A DNA stretch of 64,000 nucleotides. It comes from an uncultured Bacteroidales bacterium. GTDB taxonomy: Bacteria; Bacteroidota; Bacteroidia; Bacteroidales; Bacteroidaceae. Location: positions 88,650 through 152,649 of the forward strand of contig CADBXL010000001.1 in assembly GCA_902798615.1 (NCBI GenBank), in the 5' to 3' direction. Made by a program: the position numbers and the translations under genes. Positions 36,550 to 43,803 of the stretch are shown piece after piece; within the stretch, counting starts at the first letter, position 1; the number at the start of each line of letters is the position of its first letter. A model generated the notes under the pieces. That model did no database searches, was not told where the DNA came from, and saw only the letters and a program-made list of their open reading frames with translations.

Positions 36550-37440
36550 CTACTTCAACTGATCAAAGAGTGTGAGAATTCGTTCCAAATCCTCTTCACT
36601 ATTAAAAGGAATGGATATCTTGCCCTTTCCCTTCGGATTACATGTAAACTGCACCTTAGTATTAAGGAATTCAGAAAGTCTATCCTTCAGTACTGTAAAT
36701 TCCTCAGGAAGCGCATTCTGCTTTGCTACAATCTTCTTTGAACCCAACGACACATCTTCCCCTTGCTTCAGAAGACTAACCATTTCCTCTACTTTACGAA
36801 CGGAATAGTTATTCTTCATTATCTCCTTATAGAGCTTAATCTGAAGAGAAGGTGAATCTATTGAAAGAAGAGCACGTGCATGCCCCATGTCTATTTCCTT
36901 CTTCTGAAGAGATAGCTGTATCTGTGCAGGAAGACGAAGCAGACGCAGATAATTGGCTATTGCCGCACGCGATTTACCCACACGCTCACTTACCTTTTCC
37001 TGTGTCATACCATCATTCTCAAGGAGGTGCTGATATGCAAGTGCAATTTCTATAGCATTGAGATCCTCACGCTGGATATTCTCCACGAGAGCCATCTCCA
37101 TAATGCTCTCGTCGCTAATAGTGCGTATATATGCAGGAATAGCAGTAAGACCAGCTATCTGAGACGCGCGCCAACGGCGCTCACCAGCAATAATCTGAAA
37201 GCGGTTTTCGTCAATCTGACGAAGGGTGATAGGCTGTATAATACCTATCTCACGGATACTGGTTGCGAGTTCCTGAAGAGCCTCAGGATCGAACTCACGA
37301 CGAGGCTGATTTGGATTTGCCTCTATCTGAGATATTGGAATCTCGTTTATTGTAGAAGAACCCTGCGGACGGACACCCTCTGTTGAGATAAGGGCATCAA
37401 GACCACGGCCAAGGGCATTATATTTCTTATGAACTGCCAT
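36550..37440 (-). CDS. parB: Chromosome-partitioning protein ParB
   Basis: 296 residues. The N-terminal CTPase domain shows ISQIEANPNQPRREFDPEAL and the G-E-R-R-W-R-A box (AGERRWRASQIAG). A central helix-turn-helix (TQEKVSERVGKSRAAIANYL) binds parS, and the C-terminal dimerisation domain ends in LERILTLFDQL. It spreads on DNA around parS and guides origin segregation with ParA, encoded 82 bases upstream. I found no obvious parS palindrome in this window. Confidence 0.95.
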   Translation of the reverse strand: MAVHKKYNALGRGLDALISTEGVRPQGSSTINEIPISQIEANPNQPRREFDPEALQELATSIREIGIIQPITLRQIDENRFQIIAGERRWRASQIAGLTAIPAYIRTISDESIMEMALVENIQREDLNAIEIALAYQHLLENDGMTQEKVSERVGKSRAAIANYLRLLRLPAQIQLSLQKKEIDMGHARALLSIDSPSLQIKLYKEIMKNNYSVRKVEEMVSLLKQGEDVSLGSKKIVAKQNALPEEFTVLKDRLSEFLNTKVQFTCNPKGKGKISIPFNSEEDLERILTLFDQLK

Positions 37441-37486
37441 TTTTTATTCAAAATCATGAAGGTGGAAATCAAAAATTCACACCTGC

Positions 37487-37521
37487 AAATTGTACATTGT
37501 AAATGGTATATTGTACATCAA
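37487..37521. repeat. 7-bp-periodic intergenic array
   Basis: Five consecutive 7-mers: AAATTGT, ACATTGT, AAATGGT, ATATTGT, ACATCAA. It lies between parB and parA and matches the unit family of 56426-56501. Confidence 0.65.
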
Positions 37522-37522
37522 G

Positions 37523-38299
37523 TTACTTCTCGCGAGAGATTATCTCTTTGGCAAGAGCAAGATGATTCTTTGAGCCTGTAGAGTCAGCATCATAGAGAAT
37601 TACTGGCAAGCCATGAGAAGGAGACTCCGAGAGTTTCACGTTACGCTGAATAACCGTCTTGAACACGAGTTCCTGGAAGTGACGCTTAACCTCGTCATAG
37701 ATTTGGTTGGCAAGACGAAGACGTGAGTCATACATCGTGAGAAGGAAGCCTTCTATCTCAAGCTGCGGATTAAGCTTACTCTTGATAATCTTTATCGTAT
37801 TGAGCAACTTGCTAATACCCTCAAGCGCAAAATATTCACACTGAACAGGAATAATAACAGAATTTGCCGCTGTAAGGGAATTAACGGTGATAAGTCCGAG
37901 TGAAGGACTACAGTCTATGAGGATATAATCGTACTCATCGCGTATTGGCGCAAGGAGTTTTGATATTACGTGCTCACGGCTCTGAATGTTAAGCATCTCG
38001 ATTTCCGCTCCGACAAGGTTAATGTGGCTTGGGATTATATCGAGTCCGGCGATATCAGTGGTATAGATTGCATCACGCACATCGACGTGGTCTATGATGC
38101 ACTCGTAGAGAGAGCAGTCAATCTGCTGGAGGTCAACTCCAAGACCACTCGAAGCATTTGCCTGAGGATCGGCGTCAACCACAAGTACGCTCTTTTCCAA
38201 TGTGGCAAGAGACGCAGCCAAATTGATGGTTGTTGTTGTCTTGCCCACGCCTCCTTTCTGATTAGCGAGCGCGATTATTTTACCGAGTTTTTTGTTCAT
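37523..38299 (-). CDS. parA: Chromosome-partitioning ATPase ParA/Soj
   Basis: 258 residues. The deviant Walker A KGGVGKTTTTINL (about 14-26), Walker A' VLVVDADPQANASSG and Walker B YDYILIDCSPSLG are intact. It lacks the long N-terminal DNA-binding domain of plasmid ParA, as expected for chromosomal Soj. It drives origin movement with ParB. A strong -7 element is placed 29 bases upstream of its start. Confidence 0.95.
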   Translation of the reverse strand: MNKKLGKIIALANQKGGVGKTTTTINLAASLATLEKSVLVVDADPQANASSGLGVDLQQIDCSLYECIIDHVDVRDAIYTTDIAGLDIIPSHINLVGAEIEMLNIQSREHVISKLLAPIRDEYDYILIDCSPSLGLITVNSLTAANSVIIPVQCEYFALEGISKLLNTIKIIKSKLNPQLEIEGFLLTMYDSRLRLANQIYDEVKRHFQELVFKTVIQRNVKLSESPSHGLPVILYDADSTGSKNHLALAKEIISREK

Positions 38300-38327
38300 G
38301 ATCTTATTGATATGTACATATTAGATT

Positions 38328-38336
38328 GCAAAGATA
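38328..38336 (-). promoter_or_regulatory. Promoter -7 element for parA operon
   Basis: Reverse complement TATCTTTGC matches TAnnTTTG. Expected transcription start falls about 20 bases before the parA ATG. Confidence 0.6.
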
Positions 38337-38420
38337 CTATTTTTTTTCCAAATACGAGGATTTTGTCTCAAATAAAATACATTTTTTTGCATTTTAATGA
38401 CTAATTACATAGTTTTTTAT

Positions 38421-38429
38421 TATTTTTGC
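38421..38429 (+). promoter_or_regulatory. Promoter -7 element for surE
   Basis: TATTTTTGC lies only eight bases before the surE ATG at 38437, so the transcript would be leaderless or nearly so. Confidence 0.55.
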
Positions 38430-38436
38430 AGCCAAA

Positions 38437-39198
38437 ATGAAACCATTAATTCTCATATCAAACGATGATGGCTATCAGGCAAAAGGCATCAATGAACTTG
38501 TCCGAATGGTAGCTGACTACGGAGACATAATTGTATGTGCACCTGATGGAGGACGATCAGGAAAAAGTTGTTCTTTCTCTATGGAGGCACTTACTCTGCG
38601 CCATCAGGCTACTGAAGGAAACATCCAGACATGGGTTTGTTCCGGTACTCCTGTGGACTGTATAAAAATGGCATATTCGCAGTTGTGCCCAAGGAAGCCT
38701 ACGCTTATTCTTAGCGGAATAAACCACGGTGACAACGCAAGTACCAATGCCCACTATAGCGGTACCGTCGGAGTGGTAACTGAAGGTGCTATCAAAGGTA
38801 TTCCAAGCATAGCATTCTCCCTCTGCGACTATGATGATGATGCGAACTTTGAGCCTATGACTAATATTGTCAGGACATTAGTAGAGAAAGCCTTGAAGGA
38901 TGGAATGCCGAAAATGACATGTCTGAACGTAAACTTTCCAAAGACAGAAAAGCCTGCTGGTGTAAAGGTTTGCAGAATGGCTCACGGACATTGGAGAAAT
39001 GAGGTTGAGAAATGCACTCATCCAAGTCGTGGATACGACTACTACTTCATGTGCGGCTACTATCAGAATGACGAACCTGATGCCGAGGACACAGATGCAT
39101 GGGCATTGCTTCACAACTATGTAGCCATAACGCCTATCTCCGTGGATATCACCGACTTTGACTACTTAAAGACTCTTAAATTAACAATTAACAATTAA
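38437..39198 (+). CDS. surE: 5'/3'-nucleotidase SurE
   Basis: 253 residues. LILISNDDGYQAKGINEL carries the metal-binding N-D-D; VCAPDGGRSGKSCS, CSGTPVDCIKMA and LSGINHGDNASTNAHYSGTV are the conserved SurE loops. It dephosphorylates nucleoside monophosphates and short polyphosphate in the cytosol. The last codons (TINN) are written in a TTAACAA heptamer array, so the C-terminus may have been re-cut by repeat growth. It is followed by lpxB on the same strand. Confidence 0.95.
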   Translation: MKPLILISNDDGYQAKGINELVRMVADYGDIIVCAPDGGRSGKSCSFSMEALTLRHQATEGNIQTWVCSGTPVDCIKMAYSQLCPRKPTLILSGINHGDNASTNAHYSGTVGVVTEGAIKGIPSIAFSLCDYDDDANFEPMTNIVRTLVEKALKDGMPKMTCLNVNFPKTEKPAGVKVCRMAHGHWRNEVEKCTHPSRGYDYYFMCGYYQNDEPDAEDTDAWALLHNYVAITPISVDITDFDYLKTLKLTINN

Positions 39199-39201
39199 CA
39201 T
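39181..39201. repeat. Heptamer array over the surE stop
   Basis: TTAACAA, TTAACAA, TTAACAT in a row. The surE stop TAA lies inside the array. Confidence 0.6.
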
Positions 39202-39213
39202 GCCTTTCGCTCT

Positions 39214-39285
39214 CCGGCTCCCTCCCTACGGAGGGAAGTCCGATGTTGATAACATCGGAGTATGTGTAAGGCGGGGGGAGAGGCC
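39214..39285. repeat. G/C-rich palindromic interspersed element, copy with 9-bp hairpin insert
   Basis: Begins CCGGCTCCCTCCCTACGG and ends GGCGGGGGGAGAGGCC, the same ends as the element at 50296-50340. In the middle is TCCGATGTT-GAT-AACATCGGA (39239-39259), a perfect 9-bp stem. It fills the gap before lpxB. Confidence 0.7.
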
Positions 39286-39293
39286 GCATTTTT

Positions 39294-40457
39294 ATGAAAT
39301 ACTACCTTATAGTTGGAGAGGCAAGTGGAGACCTCCATGCCTCACACCTTATGAAGGCACTCAAGGAACAAGACAGAGATGCCGAGTTCAGATTCTTCGG
39401 TGGTGACAACATGACCGCCGTAGGAGGAGAGCGTGTGCGCCACTATAAGGAATTGGCATATATGGGATTCATCCCTGTACTTCTGCATCTGCCTACGATA
39501 TTCAAGAATATGGCAATGTGCAAGAAAGACATTACCGAGTGGCAGCCTGACGTTGTGATACTCGTAGATTATGCAGGATTCAATCTTAATATTGCGAAAT
39601 ATCTGAGAGACAGAAGGTCTAAGGTCAAAGGTCAAAGGCCGAAGGTATTCTATTATATTGCCCCAAAGCTCTGGGCATGGAAGGAATACCGTATAAAGAA
39701 CATAAAGAGGGATGTGGACGAACTGTTCTCCATACTTCCTTTTGAAAAGGACTTCTTTGAAGGGAAACACGGATATCCTATTCATTACGTAGGCAATCCC
39801 ACAGCAGACGAGGTTAGGCTTTTCCGTTCAGAATACAAAGATACACGCGAGGATTTCTGTAAGAGAAACAACCTTGACGCAAACAAGCCTATTATAGCCC
39901 TCTTAGCTGGTAGCAGACGACAGGAGATAAAAGACAACCTTCCTGCCATGTTAGAAGCCGTAAAGGCATATCCCGAATATCAGCCAGTACTTGCCTGTGC
40001 CCCAGGCATTGACAAGGACTATTATAATAAATATATAGGTGATAATATCGTAGGACGGACTCATAACAAGACCTACGCCCTACTCTCCCACTCTACCGCC
40101 GCCCTCGTCACAAGCGGTACGGCAACTCTCGAAACTGCCATCTTCGATGTTCCACAGGTGGTATGCTACAAGACTCCTGTCCCATATATCATAAGATGGG
40201 CATTCAATCATATCATCAAGTGTAAATACATATCACTTGTAAACCTGATTGCCGACAAGGAAGTAGTTCAGGAATTGTTTGCCGACAGATTCTCGGTAAA
40301 AACTATCCGCGAGGAACTCGGAAAGATCCTTCCTAATGGAGAAGGAAGAGCAAAAATGCTCTCCGAATACGATATCATTGACGAGAGACTCGGAAATGTA
40401 TCTGCTCCTGAGAATGCAGCAAGGATGATGATTCGTTGTGCCTCCGTAAATCCGTAG
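39294..40457 (+). CDS. lpxB: Lipid-A-disaccharide synthase
   Basis: 387 residues. The start MKYYLIVGEASGDLHASHLM has the G-E-x-S-G-D motif; FFGGDNMTAVGGERV, VDYAGFNLNIAKYLR, YIAPKLWAWKEYRIKNI and LLAGSRRQEIKDNLPAMLEA are family blocks. It joins UDP-2,3-diacylglucosamine and lipid X into the lipid A disaccharide at the inner membrane. Residues about 107-117 (RRSKVKGQRPK) are a short very basic stretch encoded by a 7-bp-periodic repeat and likely form an inserted loop between AKYLRD and VFYYIAPK. The ATG lies eight bases after a G/C-rich palindromic element. Confidence 0.95.
   Translation: MKYYLIVGEASGDLHASHLMKALKEQDRDAEFRFFGGDNMTAVGGERVRHYKELAYMGFIPVLLHLPTIFKNMAMCKKDITEWQPDVVILVDYAGFNLNIAKYLRDRRSKVKGQRPKVFYYIAPKLWAWKEYRIKNIKRDVDELFSILPFEKDFFEGKHGYPIHYVGNPTADEVRLFRSEYKDTREDFCKRNNLDANKPIIALLAGSRRQEIKDNLPAMLEAVKAYPEYQPVLACAPGIDKDYYNKYIGDNIVGRTHNKTYALLSHSTAALVTSGTATLETAIFDVPQVVCYKTPVPYIIRWAFNHIIKCKYISLVNLIADKEVVQELFADRFSVKTIREELGKILPNGEGRAKMLSEYDIIDERLGNVSAPENAARMMIRCASVNP
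39616..39643. repeat. 7-bp-periodic array inside lpxB
   Basis: GGTCTAA, GGTCAAA, GGTCAAA, GGCCGAA in frame-neutral succession. The units resemble the reverse complement of those at 48995-49022 (GACTTTT, GACCTTT), including the GGCCGA centre. Confidence 0.65.
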
Positions 40458-40644
40458 CAAATCCCTTTTTCCGCCCATTCTTAGTAACGGATTAGAAACA
40501 GTTTTGAAGCGAAGGCATAACGACTGAGTGAACTTACAAATTGAGCCGAAGAGAGACTGACAGATGACGAAACGTACCCCCTGTTCGATTTGTGAATTTT
40601 ACAGTTGAAGTTCTCCTACTCGTATACTATTGATTATCACGTAG

Positions 40645-40795
40645 TTGAAAGAGCCCTGAAGGAGCGATAGCTAAAAGGGCAGTCCGATAGGGCTGTTATA
40701 TTTGTGATATAGAGGAATGAGGTCTGTAGGACCGACACCTATTATCATCACCAACCATAGCTTATGGCGTTAGGGCCAAATTACGCTTTTATCTC
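40645..40795. repeat. Palindrome-rich block with GGTCTGTAGGACC-type hairpins
   Basis: Contains imperfect hairpins around AGTCCGATAGGGCTG (about 40680-40695), AGGTCTGTAGGACCGACACCT (about 40718-40740, split here by symmetry) and GGCGTTAGGGCC. I have the impression of similar blocks elsewhere in Bacteroidota, but no transposase is linked to it here. Confidence 0.35.
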
Positions 40796-40825
40796 GCTTC
40801 TTCTTCGATGTGAACTCGTAGCAAC

Positions 40826-40886
40826 TCCAATTCAAGTCCAATTCAAGTCCAATTCAAGTACAATTCAGAATTGGAGATATATTGGA
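40826..40886. repeat. 11-bp-periodic array TCCAATTCAAG with polarity switch
   Basis: Three perfect TCCAATTCAAG units (40826-40858), one variant (TACAATTCAGA), then TTGGA at 40871 and 40882, the reverse complement of TCCAA at the same 11-bp spacing. Confidence 0.75.
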
Positions 40887-40939
40887 TTTGTAATGTAACT
40901 GCTTTAAGCCTCTGCCTTCGCTATTGGGACGCTTCTCCT

Positions 40940-41000
40940 CCGTTTCAGGACCGTTGTAAATCCGTTGTAAGTCCGTACCAAAGTCGATGCAAGTCCCATT
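40940..41000. repeat. Second 11-bp-periodic array (CCGTTGTAA type)
   Basis: CCGTT at 40951 and 40962 and CCGTA at 40973 are 11 apart; the next two units drift by one base. Units match those at 53174-53207. Confidence 0.6.
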
Positions 41001-41110
41001 TCCCTCCCTTCTATGAAAGGGCGATAGAGTGGAGCCATAGTGGAGGCATGGCAAAGGCGGATTTTGCTATGTTTGGATTACAAGTGCATTTTTTTCGCGA
41101 AAGTTTTAGT

Positions 41111-41182
41111 AGGGGGGTGCACTATCCTTGATAGCAACTATAACGCATTGATAGTCAGCGCAAAAGAACAAGTGCACCCCCT
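41111..41182. repeat. Inverted-repeat unit 1, AGGGGGGTGCACT arms
   Basis: Left arm AGGGGGGTGCACT (41111-41123) and right arm AGTGCACCCCCT (41171-41182) enclose 47 bases that hold TTGATAG twice. Confidence 0.7.
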
Positions 41183-41204
41183 CTGAAAATGGTGCACTGT
41201 TTTT

Positions 41205-41283
41205 AAGGGGGGTACACTATTTATAATATACTGATAATCAAACGATAAACATACGAAAAACATCAAAAAGTGTACCCCCCCCT
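41205..41283. repeat. Inverted-repeat unit 2, AAGGGGGGTACACT arms
   Basis: Left arm AAGGGGGGTACACT (41205-41218) and right arm AGTGTACCCCCC (41269-41280, C-run continuing). The interior shares the spaced pattern GATA-CA-CG-AAAA with unit 1 near the right arm, so the two are diverged copies. A single half-site GGTGCACT sits between them at 41191. Confidence 0.7.
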
Positions 41284-41401
41284 CTACAAATTCTTTGAAT
41301 TTATGATTAATTTATGATAATTCATGGAAATTGTTCGCTTAGGCTCACCAAGCTATGCAAGTTCTTCGCAAGGCTCATCAAGCTTCGCAAGTCATGTAGC
41401 C

Positions 41402-41437
41402 AAGCGCAGAGTTTATTTTCGTCGAACTCACGTTAAA
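41402..41437. repeat. Interspersed ~35-bp repeat, copy 2
   Basis: AAGCGCAGAGTTTATTTTCG followed by TCGAACTCACGTTAAA. Same order and spacing as 2500-2535. Confidence 0.6.
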
Positions 41438-41540
41438 TCAACACTCGAGAATTCAACCGGCAACTGCAGTTTCTCATCACTCATTTATTGTATTAAAGTG
41501 CGAATTTAAGTAAAAAAAATGAACTTTTTTTGATCAATTG

Positions 41541-41573
41541 TTTGGTGCAATCATTATTTTTTATTATTTTTGC
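41541..41573 (+). promoter_or_regulatory. Consensus promoter without an adjacent gene
   Basis: TTTG at 41541-41544, exactly 20 bases, then TATTTTTG at 41565-41572 followed by CACACA. It resembles the promoter at 62682-62713 (both TTTGGTGNAAT...TATTTTTGCACACA). The next start codon with a plausible gene is 370 bases away at 41944. Confidence 0.65.
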
Positions 41574-41943
41574 ACACATAAAAACCTCAAGTATAAGAAT
41601 AACAACATTTAGTGATTTTCTGCTCTAATGTCAAGGGTTATTCCAATTCCGTAGTTGACAATCGCAACTCTGTAATTGTCAATCGTGAAGTGATGAAACG
41701 TCTATACTTATTTCTCTTGATGAACACACTCCCTCATAGAGACATTATGCCTTATGTCTTCTAATGAGACTATGAAAGATATTCGCAAAGCAGAACAGGA
41801 CATAAAAGTAAGGTAAGGGAAAAGAAGTTGATCCTTACAGACCATGAAATGATGTCTTTTCTCCTTTGGCACTCGAATAATGGAGCGATTGAAAACACAC
41901 TAATCTACACATATAGCAAAGCACATAAAAAAACAAGTAGCTT

Positions 41944-42507
41944 ATGCAGACAAGATTCAAGAAAAACGCAAAGATTTTCGACATCGTGATTACCGCCGTG
42001 GCAGGAATGCTGTCGGTGGGTGTGATGCTCTATGGCGTATTTTATTTCGGACTGGGCGAGGCATGGCCCGAACTGGTGCTCAATATGTTCTATATCGCCT
42101 GTCTGGTGATGATATGGATGTACTTCTTCAACTCTCCCCGTATCACCACCCAGCAGTTCAACTACTGGTGTTCTGTCTCGGTGGGCACAACGGTGTTGCT
42201 GCGCGACATTCTCTTCGCACCGCCTTTGGCCTACTACGCCCTCCACCTGGCATGTCTCACCCTGTCGGTGCTGCTACTCTGTATGCTCACCTTCTTCTAT
42301 GCGCGCAAGGACTGGAAGAGCTACACCAAGCGCAATCTCTGGGCCATCTGCATCATCGACATGCTCATTGCCGCGCTCTACAATCTGGACATATATCTGG
42401 AACCCGCCAATGAGTACACCAACTATATGCTCACAGAGATTTGGATTCGTCCTACCATCACCTACGGCCTCGTGGCGTGTTTCGTGACGGAAAGGGAGAA
42501 TAAGTAA
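41944..42507 (+). CDS. Hypothetical membrane protein, five to six spans
   Basis: 187 residues. Hydrophobic segments near 12-34, 42-60, 75-93, 95-117, 127-148 and 165-182 alternate with short charged loops. I do not recognise a family. GC content is clearly above that of the glycan locus and intergenic DNA to the left, and it continues into the next two genes, so the block was probably acquired together. No operon partner immediately downstream except a decayed gene start. Confidence 0.6.
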   Translation: MQTRFKKNAKIFDIVITAVAGMLSVGVMLYGVFYFGLGEAWPELVLNMFYIACLVMIWMYFFNSPRITTQQFNYWCSVSVGTTVLLRDILFAPPLAYYALHLACLTLSVLLLCMLTFFYARKDWKSYTKRNLWAICIIDMLIAALYNLDIYLEPANEYTNYMLTEIWIRPTITYGLVACFVTERENK

Positions 42508-42550
42508 ACACGAATTATCGAATTATTCACAAAAATAAGCTAAAACAATC

Positions 42551-42731
42551 ATGAAAAAGATTTCCTTCATTCTCGCCCTGCTGTGCGCGGTCGCATAGTG
42601 GGCATGGGCAGACGAATGGGCTACGGTCTATACGCAGACGCAGAGCACCTCGGCAAACTGGACGGCTTCTGAATAGTGGCTCTACCACGGGGCAGACGCT
42701 CGGTAGTGCAGATGCCACGATGTACATATAA
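42551..42731 (+). pseudogene. Decayed start of a secreted surface protein
   Basis: An ATG at 42551 opens a signal peptide (MKKISFILALLCAVA) that hits TAG, resumes as WAWADEWATVYTQTQSTSAN and hits a second TAG. A one-base frame change restores NSGSTTGQTLGSADATMYI before TAA at 42729. Both early TAGs are one change from CAG (Gln). The pattern is that of the N-terminal end of a larger exported Prevotella-type protein reduced to a relic. The downstream lipoprotein start lies 16 bases later. Confidence 0.6.
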
Positions 42732-42747
42732 TCAAGACAATATTACA

Positions 42748-43800
42748 ATGAAGAAGATTATGAATTTGGTGCTGGTCGCCATCCTCGTCTGCGACTTTGT
42801 GCTGCTGACATCATGTTCTACAAAGGATGACCCTGTGGAGCCCGGCAGACAGGAATACACGGGCGTGCCGCTCGTCATACTTGACACTGACCTCGGCTCA
42901 TCGACCGACGACCTCTTTGCACTGGAAATGCTGCACCGCTATGAGCAGGAAGGCCGATGCCGATTGCTCGGCGTGGTGGTGGACCGCATGGGCGAGGCCA
43001 ATGCGGCGATTGCCGACGTGATGAATTGCTACTTCGGACATTCTGAAACACCCATCGGGCTTGTCAGAGAGGGCATCCCTGCACCGAAGGTATGGATAGA
43101 CTACGGGGCGTTGCCCACTTATACCAATGCCGACGGCAGTCTGATGTTCCGCCGTAGCGTCAGCGACTACTCGACACTGCCCGACGGCTATGTGCTCTAT
43201 CGCCGACTGCTGGCCGCACAGCCCGACCACTCGGTGAGCATCTGCTCCATCGGCTTCGTCACCTGTCTGGCCAAACTGCTACAGTCTGACGGCGACGAAT
43301 ACTCGCCCCTCAACGGTGTCGAACTCGTTCGTCAGAAGGTGAAGTGCATCTACCAGATGGGCGGCGTGTTCGGACAGTCCGTCGAGCCAGACTTCAATCT
43401 CTCGCAGGGAATCACCTTCGCACAGGACTTCTTCCGGCTTTGGCCAAAGGAGGTCGATATGGTGTTCTCGCCGATGGAGGTGGGAGAGAACATTGAGTAC
43501 AAGCCTGAGCAGGTCATCAGCGACGTCTCGTGGACGTATGTGCACCCCATCAAACAAGTCTATATGAAATGCAACTGCAACACGGGTCAGATGATGTGGG
43601 ACCCAATGGCAGTTATCCATGCCGTGGAGGGCGACTCCCTCTTCACGCTCTCCCCTCGCGGCACCGTCACCCTTACCCCGAAGGCCGAGACCATTTTCAC
43701 GCCCTCGGACACTGGTAACTGCCATTACCAACTGCCCGGCTCCGCCGATTGGAGCGCTGCCATGCTGGAGAAAATCAGACGATATAACAAAATGATGTAA
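42748..43800 (+). CDS. Nucleoside-hydrolase-family lipoprotein
   Basis: 350 residues from the ATG at 42748. The lipobox LTSCSTKD places the lipidated Cys at about residue 22, so it is an exported, membrane-anchored protein. LVILDTDLGSSTDDLFALEM is the calcium-binding start of inosine-uridine nucleoside hydrolases (normally D-T-D-P-G-x-D-D; here the spacing is longer by two). MGGVFGQSVEPDFNLSQ and a later MMWDPMAVIHAV segment match the family's third and fourth blocks. It would release a base or other aglycone from ribosides in the periplasm. GC-rich like its neighbours. Confidence 0.8.
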   Translation: MKKIMNLVLVAILVCDFVLLTSCSTKDDPVEPGRQEYTGVPLVILDTDLGSSTDDLFALEMLHRYEQEGRCRLLGVVVDRMGEANAAIADVMNCYFGHSETPIGLVREGIPAPKVWIDYGALPTYTNADGSLMFRRSVSDYSTLPDGYVLYRRLLAAQPDHSVSICSIGFVTCLAKLLQSDGDEYSPLNGVELVRQKVKCIYQMGGVFGQSVEPDFNLSQGITFAQDFFRLWPKEVDMVFSPMEVGENIEYKPEQVISDVSWTYVHPIKQVYMKCNCNTGQMMWDPMAVIHAVEGDSLFTLSPRGTVTLTPKAETIFTPSDTGNCHYQLPGSADWSAAMLEKIRRYNKMM

Positions 43801-43803
43801 AAT

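Larger units (their letters stand above)
40458..41943. other. 1.5-kb gene-free, repeat-rich region
   Basis: No convincing gene on either strand. From left to right it holds a palindrome-rich block, two 11-bp-periodic arrays, two GGGGGGTGCACT-type inverted-repeat units, a short CAAG-rich stretch near 41340-41395, an interspersed-repeat copy and an orphan promoter. TTGACAAT / ATTGTCAA form an 8-bp stem near 41657-41684. It marks the border to the GC-rich block. Confidence 0.6.

Noticed and set aside
36550-38299. parS site near parAB
   Set aside because: I looked for a GTTNCACGTGNAAC-type palindrome; only a CACGTG core inside parB without matching flanks was seen.
40826-41000. CRISPR array
   Set aside because: Units are 11 bp without unique spacers; no cas genes in the window.
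41111-41283. Integron attC sites
   Set aside because: Arms lack the RYYYAAC/GTTRRRY core, and no integrase is nearby.
41324-41509. 61-codon plus-strand frame in the repeat-rich region
   Set aside because: It is made of the CAAG-rich repeat and the interspersed repeat; composition is not protein-like.
42551-42731. Genetic code change with TAG read as Gln
   Set aside because: A frame change in the same relic and normal stop use in all other genes point to simple decay.
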